From Amblyornis subalaris (lineage: Eukaryota; Chordata; Aves; Passeriformes; Ptilonorhynchidae): DNA of 64,000 bases. The notes beneath the pieces were generated by a model that did no database searches, had not been told where the DNA came from, and saw only the letters and a list, made by a program, of their open reading frames with translations. Location of the stretch: NCBI GenBank assembly GCA_018881555.1, contig JACAXG010000024.1:7496298-7560297 (forward strand), written 5' to 3'. Numbering within the stretch: position 1 is the first letter of the stretch; every line of letters starts with the position of its first letter. The position numbers and the translations under genes are program-made. Positions 37,601 through 48,610 of the stretch are shown here, piece by piece.

Positions 37601-40600
37601 GGTGAGTTAGTAAGATGTCAAAATATGAAGTCTGCAGCACCTGAGTGAACAAAGTACATAATGGAGGCCTTTCTCACACTCCTTCTCCTCCAACAAAGAA
37701 GCTACAGCTTTTGCACTTTGCTAACTCCCTCCACCAGCCCAAGAATCGCCACCACTGGCTATGGGTTAGCACACGGCTCGGGGTTTCAGCTGATGGACAG
37801 AACAAATGGCTCGGAGTTCATCTGAAATGGAAAGAAAAATAGGGAGCTAATTGTGATAAGAAAATGAGTTTAAAGGTCTTGGGAGCAAGAAAAGAATGTA
37901 AGCAAAGAGACAAGAATGAGACAAGGAAACGATTATGAATGTGCTGAAAATGAAAATATAAAGCTCCTCAGGAAGGGGAAGGTTATGCGAGAGTGAGGAC
38001 AGGGAGAGGAAGCAAGGGAACACACTGGATAAAAACACTGGAAAAGCTTCTGAAAAAGCACAGCAAAGGAAAAACAGGATAAGTTTACAGCTTTCCTTCT
38101 TAGATGAACATTCTGTTCCCTTCACTATTAATTTTTTATATTTTCTCATTGGCTGCAAAAGAATTCTTCAAGTTCTTTGAGCCTGCCAGTACAACATAGA
38201 GCAGAGAGGAGAGAGAATCTGTCAACAAGTGAAAGGATCAACATCACAGCTTATAACCAGATTCCATCAACAGCCTGAAAAAGGCTTTACTAGGTCTTTC
38301 TTTTGACTTGCTGAAAGCCAAACAAATGAAAACCAGTACCTGTCCTAGAAAGGCAGAACCTACAAATGGCAGCAGTGGCCCAGCAAAGCGTGCATGGCTG
38401 AGAAAATGACCAGAGATTGAGAAAAACCAGGTCATCTTCAATCTACCAGTTCACTGGTCTCTAGGTGTCAACACTTCACATTTATTAAGCCAACAACCAG
38501 TCCTACAATCCATTAGCTACATTTCTTCAAATTTCTTGTGCTGAAATGTGTAATTAATTTTGTGTGGTTGTTACATTATTTGTTCTGCAGTCACAAAAGC
38601 TAATCTGTTTCTGTGTTCTAGTCAGCTAGCCTGGGAATCTTTGTATATGCTAGTTATCGAATGCTAAGTGAGTTAGTGATATTTAGAGGCATCACAAAAG
38701 ATTCTTGTAACTCAAAAACTCTGTTCCTGTTAGTACTTTAAAACAGCTGACCTTAATGCAAGCAATTGCATGAGTCCAAAAGAAAACACAGTAAGAGAAG
38801 GCTAGATGGAAATTTCAACCATCTTTTAATCTTCTCACAATTCTGGATGTTACTGTAACTCTTCCAGAAATACANTATGAAAAGTGGGCAAGTGCAAACA
38901 GGTGTGCGGTGTATTTTAAACTCTTGTTAATATCCTGGTTACTGAGCTAGAATCCCAAACAGCCCAAACTCTGTGACCTCGGGGGTCACAGTGCTCCCTG
39001 AGTTACTCAGTTCAATAGGAACCACTTACTACCAACCTCATTATCCATGGGATCACCTACGCATCAAGACAACACTCATCCTGCTTTTGTAAATGGCTTT
39101 TGGCCTTCTCCTGGAGTAAGAACAGCAACATATCCTTGACAATGGAATATATAACCACCTAACCACTTGCAGAAACCTTTCCTACCAGCCAGTGATTGCC
39201 AGTGCAAATGCCACACCGCAGTATGGATGTAANTCTGAAATCAGTCGTGGATGGCAGTAGTTTGGAGTACAAACGGGATGTCTAGATTTCAAGGCTGAAT
39301 ACATACCCCTAAGCTGGATATACCACCAATATGAATTCTATCACCACGGAAACCATGCACTCTTGATGCGTGAAACGTGTCCAAACATTTGCTTGATCTT
39401 ATAAGCATACATATGTAGATTTCAAGTACAAGCAAAATCTGCATTTTGCATTGCTGCTATTCTTTCAGCTGGGGAAAATGACTAAGGATAAACCACGAAA
39501 AATATGAGAATACAAAGGAAAAAACAGGAGAGAATATTGGTTTTGGATTAAATTATGTAAGTACAAGCAATTTCACTGAGATTAACTTCTTATTAAAACA
39601 ACCAAGTGGAAGCATAACTGAGAGTCTGAACCTAAAAATTATCAAAGTAGGATTCACCTCATTATGCGGATCAGCCGAAAAGCTGGGCATGCAAATTCTG
39701 CCTTATACTTAGGTATCTATTCCAAGCCAGTCATTCCACCTCCTTCTGTAGCCAGCCATTCCAAAGGCAACCTTATTCTATCTACGGAGAGCACCTGCTT
39801 TAGGATGGCCCAGGGAGGCACCAAACATTCAGAAGGCTAAAACCATGCAACAGGAACCTGAGGGTTGCTATTGCTATGTCAGTTTATCACTCCCCTAATT
39901 TCCCTACATGACTGCAAGGACAGTGAAAGCCTACAGCCAGTCTGAGGTATCTGGAGTAGCCAGACTCCAAAATCTGACTTGCTAAACACCAGACCCAGCC
40001 TTTCCCAAAAAATCTTATATTAAAAATATGGCAAAGATATTTTTATTAATATTTCTCTTTACAGAGCTCTAGAAATATGAAACGCTGACCATTTTTTGTA
40101 ATAAAATCAGAATAAAGTTTAATTGATTTATGTATGCTTTATTCCAGTTTAACATTTAAAAAAATTAATTTTTTTCTTCTGGTTTAAAAATTAAGAACAA
40201 AAGGGTATATGACAAGTCTGAAAAACAATCTCTGCACATATTCTAGGATGATAATCAAATTTGTTTGGTTTGTTGTTCAGGCACATAATTTTAGAAAAGG
40301 ATATTCACAGAAAAAAGATCAACTGGGAGAAGAACACGACTACAAAAGTTCTGAGAAAAATGTAGTTTGTGAAAAAGATGTTTTATGTCTTCTTTACAAG
40401 GGAAATGAACCAAAAGAAAGACAGAATTTTTATATTATATTAAATTTCATAATACACTGCATGAGAAATAGTTCTGTTAAATGAGGCATTAAAAAAAAAG
40501 AAAAAGAAAAAAGAGAATATTTCATTCCCACTCCATCAAAAGCTGATGCATAATTAGAGAAAAGGCACAACAATACATGAATTTCATGGCAAAAGAGGAA

Positions 40601-40984
40601 AATAATACAGTGAAAAAATCTGTAGGCATGTGTGTGAATGTTAGCCAATTTCTCCAGCTAGCTCAAATGTGTATCTACTCAAAGTTGCAGAGCCCTTTTC
40701 CTCTACAAATAAAACAAGTGTTTGAGGCACCTTTCTCTCCTTTTAATTTCCTGTATCTGTTGGAACTAAATTGTAATAGACTACTTTTTAAAAAATCTAG
40801 ATTCTCATCTAGCTTTCTAAGTCATTAAATACATCTTTTCCAAGCCTAATTATAAAGTTATAGCTAGAAAAGTTCTGCATATAAGCAGGTATAAACATCA
40901 GCTGTAGGAAAGGACATTCAGTCCTGGGTTAGGGACAAGCTCTGGGTGACACTGCTCCAGGACTGCCACATCCAGCAAGGGCTG
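31646..40984. other. long non-coding stretch, nothing firm
   Basis: About 9.3 kb of mostly AT-rich DNA. A small tandem duplication of TTCCTTAATGTAGAGAACAT lies at about 35954-35998 with a 22-bp period. An A run occurs at about 34390-34401. An A-rich run with scattered G occurs at about 40491-40515. Frames of about 100-115 codons (33428-33742, 34643-34981, 36220-36567, 37847-38158) have no recognisable domain and are probably chance. Confidence 0.45.
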
Positions 40985-41039
40985 GACACCACCTTTCTGG
41001 CAGAAATGGTGGTGTCATGCTGCCCTTGCTCTAAGGGCA
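40985..41039. repeat. two adjacent perfect or near-perfect hairpins
   Basis: Hairpin one: GACACCACC plus TTTCT (40985-40998) pairs with AGAAA and GGTGGTGTC (41002-41016) around a GGC loop, with a single unpaired T at 41007, giving 14 bp. Hairpin two: TGCCCTT (41021-41027) pairs with AAGGGCA (41033-41039) around a 5-nt loop. They lie 4 nt apart in otherwise ordinary sequence. Confidence 0.75.
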
Positions 41040-43071
41040 CAAGAGGCTCTGTCACAGGTGTGTGGGACACAGAACATACCTGCCATCATAGTGAAATCTG
41101 GGCACAGCTTCCTGGTGTTCGCATGGCAATCCCAGTCAGGCACTGACCAGTCCTAATTCAGGGCCTAAGAAACACAAGCAAACAGAAAAAAATGCCATCA
41201 GTGTCCACAATTGCAATGTTTGAACACAAAGAGGCCTTTTCCTTGTCACTCTACAATCATCTGCCCCTATGGGCTGTTTGTCCCAGTCTGCTCTATGGCG
41301 AGAAAGGCAAAAGCACGCAGACCTCACGCAGGCTTATCCAGTGCAACAGTGAGACCTCGAGACAAGAATTAAGCCTACGTGTGACTGAAGCATCCTGCCA
41401 AACACTGTCTATCACCCTGGCACTGTATGTTGCCATGTATTTTTGTGTACTACTTGATAAAGAATTTCTAGCCAATATATCCATCTGTCATGGAAGAGAA
41501 AATAATTCCATATAAATAAAACAAGCAAAATATGCTTGCAAAGCAATAATAAATCCGGGGTTCTGTAACTATGAACATTTGAAGTTTTATGAATATTTAG
41601 CCTAAAAATAACTTCTTGTTATGCATTATCAAGGGAGACTAAATATTTAATGACCAGTTGTTGCACAAAATCTTAAGTCTCTTTGAAGATTAGAGCAAAT
41701 TATACAAAGTTTAAGGTATTTTAAAATAAAGATATGTTGAAAGTGGCTATTTAAAATGAAAAACAGTCGTATATATGAAAACTCAGAAATTGAAACAGCC
41801 TAGTATGTATTATAGTATGTATATATGTATTATTATTTAATCCTAACCTAGGAGATGAAAAGCTATTTCCACAAAATCTATCTGTGGTAACAAACCTTCA
41901 GATCTGAAGTCAGAGTTGTTCTCAGACCATGGAGTAGAGTGAAAGGCAACATGTGGGGCCTGGACATTCTGCTCACAACAGGCACAGAACCAATTTGCTA
42001 TAGACACCTTCCTTCCCCTGCTGCTGAACATACTGGTCACTGTTTAACGTGGGCCTCATACTCCTGGAAATTTAAACAATACACCACCAGTATTTAAAAA
42101 TAATGGACGACTACTCAAATTAAATTTATGGGGTGAATACTTAAGATTTCTGTGTTTGCTCAAAGTTTTGATATTTTACTGAATTCAAGCTCTAAACCAA
42201 AATGTTTTGGTTACAGAAGACACACCTGAGTTGGCAAAAAGCACTTAGATCTCACCTGTGAAAAGTACTGTGAGCCCAAATAAAGATGTTACTTTATCTT
42301 CCAAGGGACAACGAACTTGTACTCAATTTAGAGGTGAAAAATATATACCAAAGGAATATTTTTATATTTGGTAAGGCTATGTATCTTGTAAAATTAAATA
42401 TCTAAATCCAATTCTTAAATATTGATCTTATATAAGAAGAGCTTAACAGTTAATACTAAAATGATACTACATCTGAATGAAACCCTCAGTAAATATTTGT
42501 ACTATTATAAGTCATAAAAAATACATGCCCCTTATTAACTTTGTACAAACTACTGAAATATTTGCAGGACAATGAGTTNTTTTCAGTGTAAACCACTAAA
42601 ATGCAGCAGACTAATTCCTCTCTTTTGGANGCTATACCACACAGAACAAGAGTTGTGGAATACATTTTTACCTTCTTTAATGTCTCTAAGAATCTCTCAT
42701 TGCCACTTGCAGTCATTCTCCAGCACAAAGTTAATTAGGAAATGCTAGCTTAAGTTTCACTCCTTTTTAATTAAAGAAAATAAATGTTATTTCCTAAACA
42801 GGCCAACATAAAAGAAATTAAAATCCTAAAGTTATTAGCTATTATAGTTTAACCTGCCAAGCAAAATCAGTTTGTCATGGCAAAAAAACCCTTCCGATAT
42901 CCATTTGATACAAACAAAGACATCTATGTATCATGAATAAACCACGGGAATGTTAATGGGACTAGAATCTACTTAGCTCCAGGGTACCACCAGAAATCCA
43001 TTCTAGGTTTCTTGTGCTACCCAAGCTGTATAAATCTGAATGAAAAACTTTGAGGGATTTGGCAGCTCATA
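41040..43071. other. non-coding stretch, nothing recognised
   Basis: AT-rich, with a TATG/TATT low-complexity patch at about 41800-41840. The open frames at 41192-41515 and on the opposite strand overlap and look non-coding. Confidence 0.45.
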
Positions 43072-43252
43072 TTCAGATGGAACTTCCTGTGTTTCAGTTT
43101 ATATGCCCACTGCCCCTTGTCCTGTTTGGGCACCACTGAAGAGAATCTGGCCCCATCCTCTTGACACCCACCCTTCAGAGACTTTTATGCATTAATAAGA
43201 TCCCGTCTCAGTTGACTCTTCTCCAGGCTAAAAAGGCCCAGCTTATTTCTCT
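43072..43252 (-). mobile_element. CR1 LINE fragment from the 3' part of ORF2
   Basis: The plus strand reads as the antisense of typical avian CR1: 'cagatggaacttcctgtg', 'gccccttgtcctgtttgggc', 'tctggccccatcctcttgac' and 'ttctccaggctaaaaaggcc'. On the minus strand it encodes LGLFSLEKSQLRRDLINA, matching the conserved CR1 block after the reverse transcriptase. Both ends are missing. No functional product is possible. Confidence 0.88.
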
Positions 43253-46009
43253 TATTTCTGGTTTTACTAAAATATAAAGTGTAAAGGAATTGTTGAAACA
43301 AATTACAGGAGAAATCCTGACCTAAGCAAAGGACTGGTGAAAGACNTTCAATGCTACCTAAAACTCTTTCGCTAGAATACCAAATATCTCCTGAGGGTCT
43401 GTGAAAGAAGTGCCTACAGACTGCAAACCATTTGGAAGGAAAAGTCTGGACATTTCTCAAGAATAAACTGCACAAAGGCCTCTAAAGAAAGGGAAGGGAA
43501 GTCCTCCTCATGCATTTTGAGTTTCAGCTTCTACAATTAAGACACACTACACTGAATAAAACACTACTGGTTCAACTTGATGGCATGAAAACTGCACTGA
43601 GTAGCTCTGATTATAACAGATAAAGGACAAGTTAAATTCTACTTGTTTTCACCTGATTTAAAGAAAAGTCTTTGGCACTCAAAACAACTCATCACTATGC
43701 TTCCACAAAAATGAGTTTGAAGAGTCGTCAGTAAAACTTGTCACCCTTTCCTCACATTATATTTTCAGTGTGAAAAACACATAATAAAGGAAGTTACTTC
43801 AAACACGATACAGGGAAAAGTGAAAGGGCAATAGAGAAGAAGAGAGTCGATATTATCAAAAACATAGTACCACAAGATTTACATGGCCTGTTTAATTACT
43901 GAGTTTGAGGCAGTGGTACCAGTTTTTAATGCTAAAACCATCTGTATATAAAAAAGCATGTTCAACAACACAAACTGGATACATAGTTAAAACACAGAAG
44001 CATAAATCCTGGTTGGTCCTGCCTTTGCTTTACGGTATCCAAACATGAATGATCCCACATGATGGAACCATTTCCCGAGCTACCCCCACACTTGCCCCAA
44101 AGCAGCCATCAAATAAGCAGGGTGGCCACTGCTGTAGGAATACTCTGCCCACTGCCCAGTCAGACCAGTGACCTGTGTACCTGTTTCCACTTTCTCACGT
44201 GACACACAACAGAATACAGTTCTTGCTTCACACTAACTTTAAAAAAACAAAAAAACCCTCAACCCCAAACCTCCCTGTAATCTCTACAAAGTAAAACTTC
44301 AGCAAGATTCATGTTCGTGGTGTTAAAAGGCAAAACAAAAAGGTACAACCTTGGCTTTGGCATTTTCTTTCATGAGACTTGAAAGAGCTCAAAATAAATG
44401 AAAGCTGGTTTTATTTGCAATGTCCACAGAAAGTTTTGCTCTAAAAAGGACAACTCTTGGTTGTGTGTGTGTGTAGGAGTCTTGCCTCCTTGCTTCTCGT
44501 ATAGCAGATAAATTGTTCAGACTGCAGTTTCTTATGGAGAAATATGACCCCTGTAATTGCTATCAAGGTCAATGAGAACAGGGTAAGTGCTTAAGTGATG
44601 GATATGTAATTTACATCACTCTGGAGCAATGTTAACATGAATTTTCAGTCTGCTTGTTTAATGTTTATTCAAATGCTACAGTTGTGAAAAAATAAANGTA
44701 TCATCTGAGTCTATTTGACAACAATTTCTGCCTTCAAATACGTTACTGCCTTTTTNCCAAACATCTACAGCAAGATTTGGGAGAGCTGGATTTCAAAAAA
44801 CCAAAATTAAAGTCAAGTGGCATCACCTTCCATTTCAAAATACGAACAACGCCAAGATCCTCCAGGTTGAAAAAGACAAAAATGTAGAACCATAAATAGT
44901 AACTTTATTTCCTCACAACTTGGAAATATGTTTTTTTGTGCAATTAGTTAACTGTTGTTAACATTTATTGAATTAAGCTGAAACATTTCAATTCCAATAC
45001 ACAATCTGCAAAGTTCAGTCTCTGGGCTACATCTGTTACCAAAATGCTGCTAAGAGAAAGCAGATTTGTTTAAGTTAGCCAGGAATGTGTTCCCAGTGGA
45101 TTCCAGTTNTAAGGTTGCATAGGCAGTGAAATGATAGATATCTGCGATGAGGAATTTTGACCCAAATGTATTTTATGTACTTTAAACTGCTTTATTTATC
45201 ATTCCTATTTAACACCTCCTTAAAGCCACTTGGCACAGTTCTGAGATCAAAGTGACCTGGGATGCTAAAGAGCAAAACTGACGCATATAGTTCATTAACC
45301 AAACCCGAAAACACTACTCTTGATGATAGGAGAAATGCAAAAATACCAAATTCACCTTCTTTCTTTGTTTTCCTTCACACCTCTAAAAAGAAAGCACACA
45401 GCAGTGGGACTGTGCTACATTCATCNTAAGCGCCAGGAAAAGAAACAGGACATTACTGAATGTGCCCTTTTACAGCTCACAGCTTTGACCCAGGAAAACA
45501 AATCAGCCTGTTATTCTGAGGGTATTTATTTTGCCCTAGAAGAGAACATATTCTCCACACACCAAAGATGACACTACCTTCCTCAGAAAAAGATGCCTTG
45601 TCAAGCTCGCCAAGAAATCTATTTCAACTCCGATACTTGACTACCTGTTAGGAACAAGATTGACTCCACCTAACTCACTGAAATACCACAGAATTATGTC
45701 TTTGGTAAGATCATTTATGCAGCTTTTCTGCAATTCCTAAACTCAAAATTTGGACTCAGTCAGTGCCTTGGTTAGAAATACTTGGAAAAGCAGTGCAAGT
45801 ACCAAGGGGCATTAGAAGGTGACATAGAAATTCTGACCAAGAGTGCTGCAATGCCAACAGATGCAGTACAGTTAAGGCAAAGGCAATCTAAACTGCTGAA
45901 CAATGCTATCAACCAGATGTCATGTCACACTCTGTATCTGCATGTGCTGTAAGAGAAGTGCAAAACAAGGACCAATTCAAGAGTGACTGTTTTCTTTTTA
46001 ATGTCATTT
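43253..46009. other. non-coding stretch between two CR1 copies
   Basis: AT-rich unique DNA with an A/C-rich tract at about 44240-44270 and a short GT run at about 44461-44474. No gene is recognised. Confidence 0.45.
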
Positions 46010-47550
46010 CACAGGATCTCAAGAGTTGGAAGGGACCTTTTGAGATCCCCTGCTCAAGCAGTGTTACCTAGAGCAGGCTACCCACAACCATGTCAAGTCT
46101 TGTCTTTACTCTCTCCACAACTTCTGTGGGCAGCCTGCTTCGGTTTCTGACTACCCTCGCAGAACAAACTACTTTTTCTTGTGTTTAGATGGAATTTCAT
46201 GCATTTTATTTTGTGCTTGTTGCGTATCTGTCACTGGACACTATGAAGAAGAGCCTGGCTTCCTCATCTTCACGTCCTGAATAAACACCTCTGGTATTTA
46301 TACACTTAGGTAAGACCAGAGCCCCCTGAACTCCAAAACATCTCTAGGCTGAAGAGTCCCAACTCTCAGCCTCTCTCCAGAGAAAGATACTCCAGTGCCT
46401 TAGACATTTTCATGGCTCCTCACTGGATTCTTGCCAGTATGTCCAAGCCTCTCTCGTACTTGAAACCCCAGGACAGGACCCAGCAACTAGATGTGGTCTC
46501 AGCAGGGCTCAACCTGCTGTCCATGCTCTTCCTAATGCAGACCGAGTTGCTTCGACCTTCTTACTGCAACTGTGTGTTCTTGACTCATGATCAGCTTGGT
46601 GATCATCAGGATCCCAAGGTCCTTCTCTGCAGAGCTGCTTTCAAGCATATACTGGTGCATGAGATCACTGCTCCCCAGATACAGGATTTTTTATTTCCCC
46701 TGAGAGACTAGAGGTTCTTCTCTGTCATTTCTGTAGCATGTCCAGATCCCTCTGGATGGTGGCACAACCACCTGGCACATCAGCCACTCTTCACAGCTTT
46801 GTATCATTCACAAACTTGTTGAGGGTGCACACTGTCCCACCATCCAGGTCATTAATCAAGGTGTTAAATGGCACTGGCCACAGTACTGATCCCCAAGGCA
46901 CTGCACTAGCGACTTGCCTCCAGCTGAGCTTCNTGCCTCTCATCACAGCTGTCTGGGCCCAGCCATTCTCAATGCCCTTCCCTGTCCATTTCTCCAACCC
47001 TTACTTCCTTGGCTTGTTTATTAGAAGTAGTGTTGAAAGCCTTACTGAAGCCAAGCTAAGCAGAACGCACTGCTCTTCTCATCCATCAAACTACTCACCT
47101 CATTATAGAAAGCCAGGTTGGTTAAGCATGATTTCCTCTCCATAAAACCAGGATGAAAACATCTAATAACCTTCCTGTCCTTCACACTTCTGGAAATCGT
47201 TTCCAGGATTAGTTGCTCCAACATCTCACCTCCTGAGGTGAGGTTGACCAGCCCATAGTTCCCCTTCTTGAAGATAGGGTTGCATTTGCTTTATCACAGT
47301 CGTCAGAAACCCACCCTGAATATGAGAACCTTTCAGAGATAATTGAGAGCTGCCTTGCAGTGACACCAGCCAAATCCCACAGAACTCATGGATGCAATCC
47401 CTTGGGCCCCATGGACTTACAGATGTCCAGTTTGTTCAAGCGCTGCCTAACCTGATCCTCCTCCACCAAGACTGAGTCTTTGTTGCTTCATACTTCTCCT
47501 TGGATCTCAGAGACCTGGGCTTCCTGAAAACCTGTCTTTTTAGTAAGGGC
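46010..47550 (-). mobile_element. CR1 LINE, 5'-truncated copy of about 1.5 kb
   Basis: The left edge (CACAGGATCTC then 'aagagttggaagggacc') is the reverse complement of a CR1 3' end with a decayed octamer. Moving right, the copy runs back through the 3' half of ORF2 into the reverse transcriptase, stopping near 47550 in the linker before that domain ('ttcctgaaaacctgtctttt'). The order is continuous, so this is a standard 5'-truncated insertion that has kept its 3' end. It overlaps the part of ORF2 present in the 22499 copy only at the reverse transcriptase. Divergence and stops show it is old. Confidence 0.9.
46010..47550 (-). pseudogene. CR1 ORF2 relic (reverse transcriptase and C-terminal part)
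   Basis: Minus-strand fragments show CR1 reverse-transcriptase order: MEQILLE-like LEQLILETI with KSCLTNL near 47110-47224, then a GVPQGSVLGPVLFN equivalent degraded to [14 protein letters not shown] near 46870-46910, then INDLDGG and NKFVNDTKL near 46797-46850. The catalytic box, F/YADD in active LINE reverse transcriptases, reads FVND at 46803-46814, so the first of its two aspartates has become asparagine. Frames change between blocks and stops occur. The enzyme is dead. In the living element it copied element RNA into DNA at the nicked target site. Confidence 0.85.
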
Positions 47551-48485
47551 ATCTTAACATATGGACCAGAACCAAAGCATTTCCACATCAAATCCTATTC
47601 CCAACACCTCCCCACAAAAGACTGCACATGAACAGCAGTATTTTCTTCCAGTACTTCTCTACATGCAGTTATTTTAAGTTAGAACTTCTACTGCAGTTCA
47701 TGACAATAAGATGATGTCTAGTAAAAAAATCAACAGAAAATTTACAGAAAAGCAATTCCATTGACTGAACTGTTAAAACCATTCCAGCCTAAATCATCAA
47801 AAGCTTAAAAAAATCATTCCAGCTTAAAACACAAGGCAGAGAAACACGATGTTTCTCTGGAAAACTTACACTGATTTTAGATAAGCCTTAAGTTAGCCAG
47901 CTATAATAGTTACTTCTAACAGTGATGAAAAGAAATACTACTCTCACACGAGAGGTTTTTGACTTTTCTGTAGGGTTCTTCCTAATGTGGAATGAAGGCC
48001 ACAAACAGATTCAGAGTAATTCAAAGACTAAAAACTGAAACATACAAAAAATACCACTGTGGTGAGTCTCATGTGAAGCCCACCAACAAAAGCACTCTGC
48101 CAAACTGGCACAATAAAATCTGTGCCCTTGAGCTCAATCCAGTTTAATCAAGTTCATTAACATAAATGTAACAATAGGTCAAGTCTGTACATAGGTTTAT
48201 TTTCACACTCTATTTCTCCCTTCCAAATTTGCTCAAGTTGTACTACATTTCATTGGTAAAGTTGTTGTGATAAGGGGTTCTGAAATGGAAACGCATTTCT
48301 CAAAAATGTGATTGCAAACCTACGTGACAGATGANCTGGGTTTGAAATTTCATGTGGCACCTTTGGCCACTCACACACAGGNCAGAAAGAAGAAAATGAA
48401 TCCATTAGTACAGATGTGGACAACACAAAGCAACAGAGTGAAGGGCTGGGACTCTATTGATGCTGCAAATCAGTGTTTTTCCCAG
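47551..48485. other. non-coding stretch, nothing recognised
   Basis: AT-rich unique DNA. A partial local duplication around ATTCCAGC..TAAA occurs at about 47780-47830. The region leads into the exon-like frame to the right. Confidence 0.4.
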
Positions 48486-48610
48486 GGCCAGCTGGCAAAC
48501 ATCATGTCATGTACCACTGACGGGAAGCACAAATATGCACCTCCCCATTCTGTGGTTACTAATACCATTTCTAATGAAGGCTTGGAGAATGCCTTCAAGG
48601 ATATTGCCAG
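48486..48610 (+). CDS. possible exon of unknown gene (speculative)
   Basis: A continuous frame from 48312 ends at TAA inside a good splice donor, CCAG|GTAAGA (donor G at 48611). A plausible acceptor, TGTTTTTCCCAG, ends at 48485. The 125-nt exon these define would start in phase 0 and end after two bases of a codon, coding for about 41 residues beginning GQLANIMSC and ending GLENAFKDIA. The residue mix is balanced and not low-complexity. I do not recognise the family. The frame stays open upstream to 48312 across two N bases. No partner exon is identified in the window, so a chance frame or an old repeat remains likely. Confidence 0.18.
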
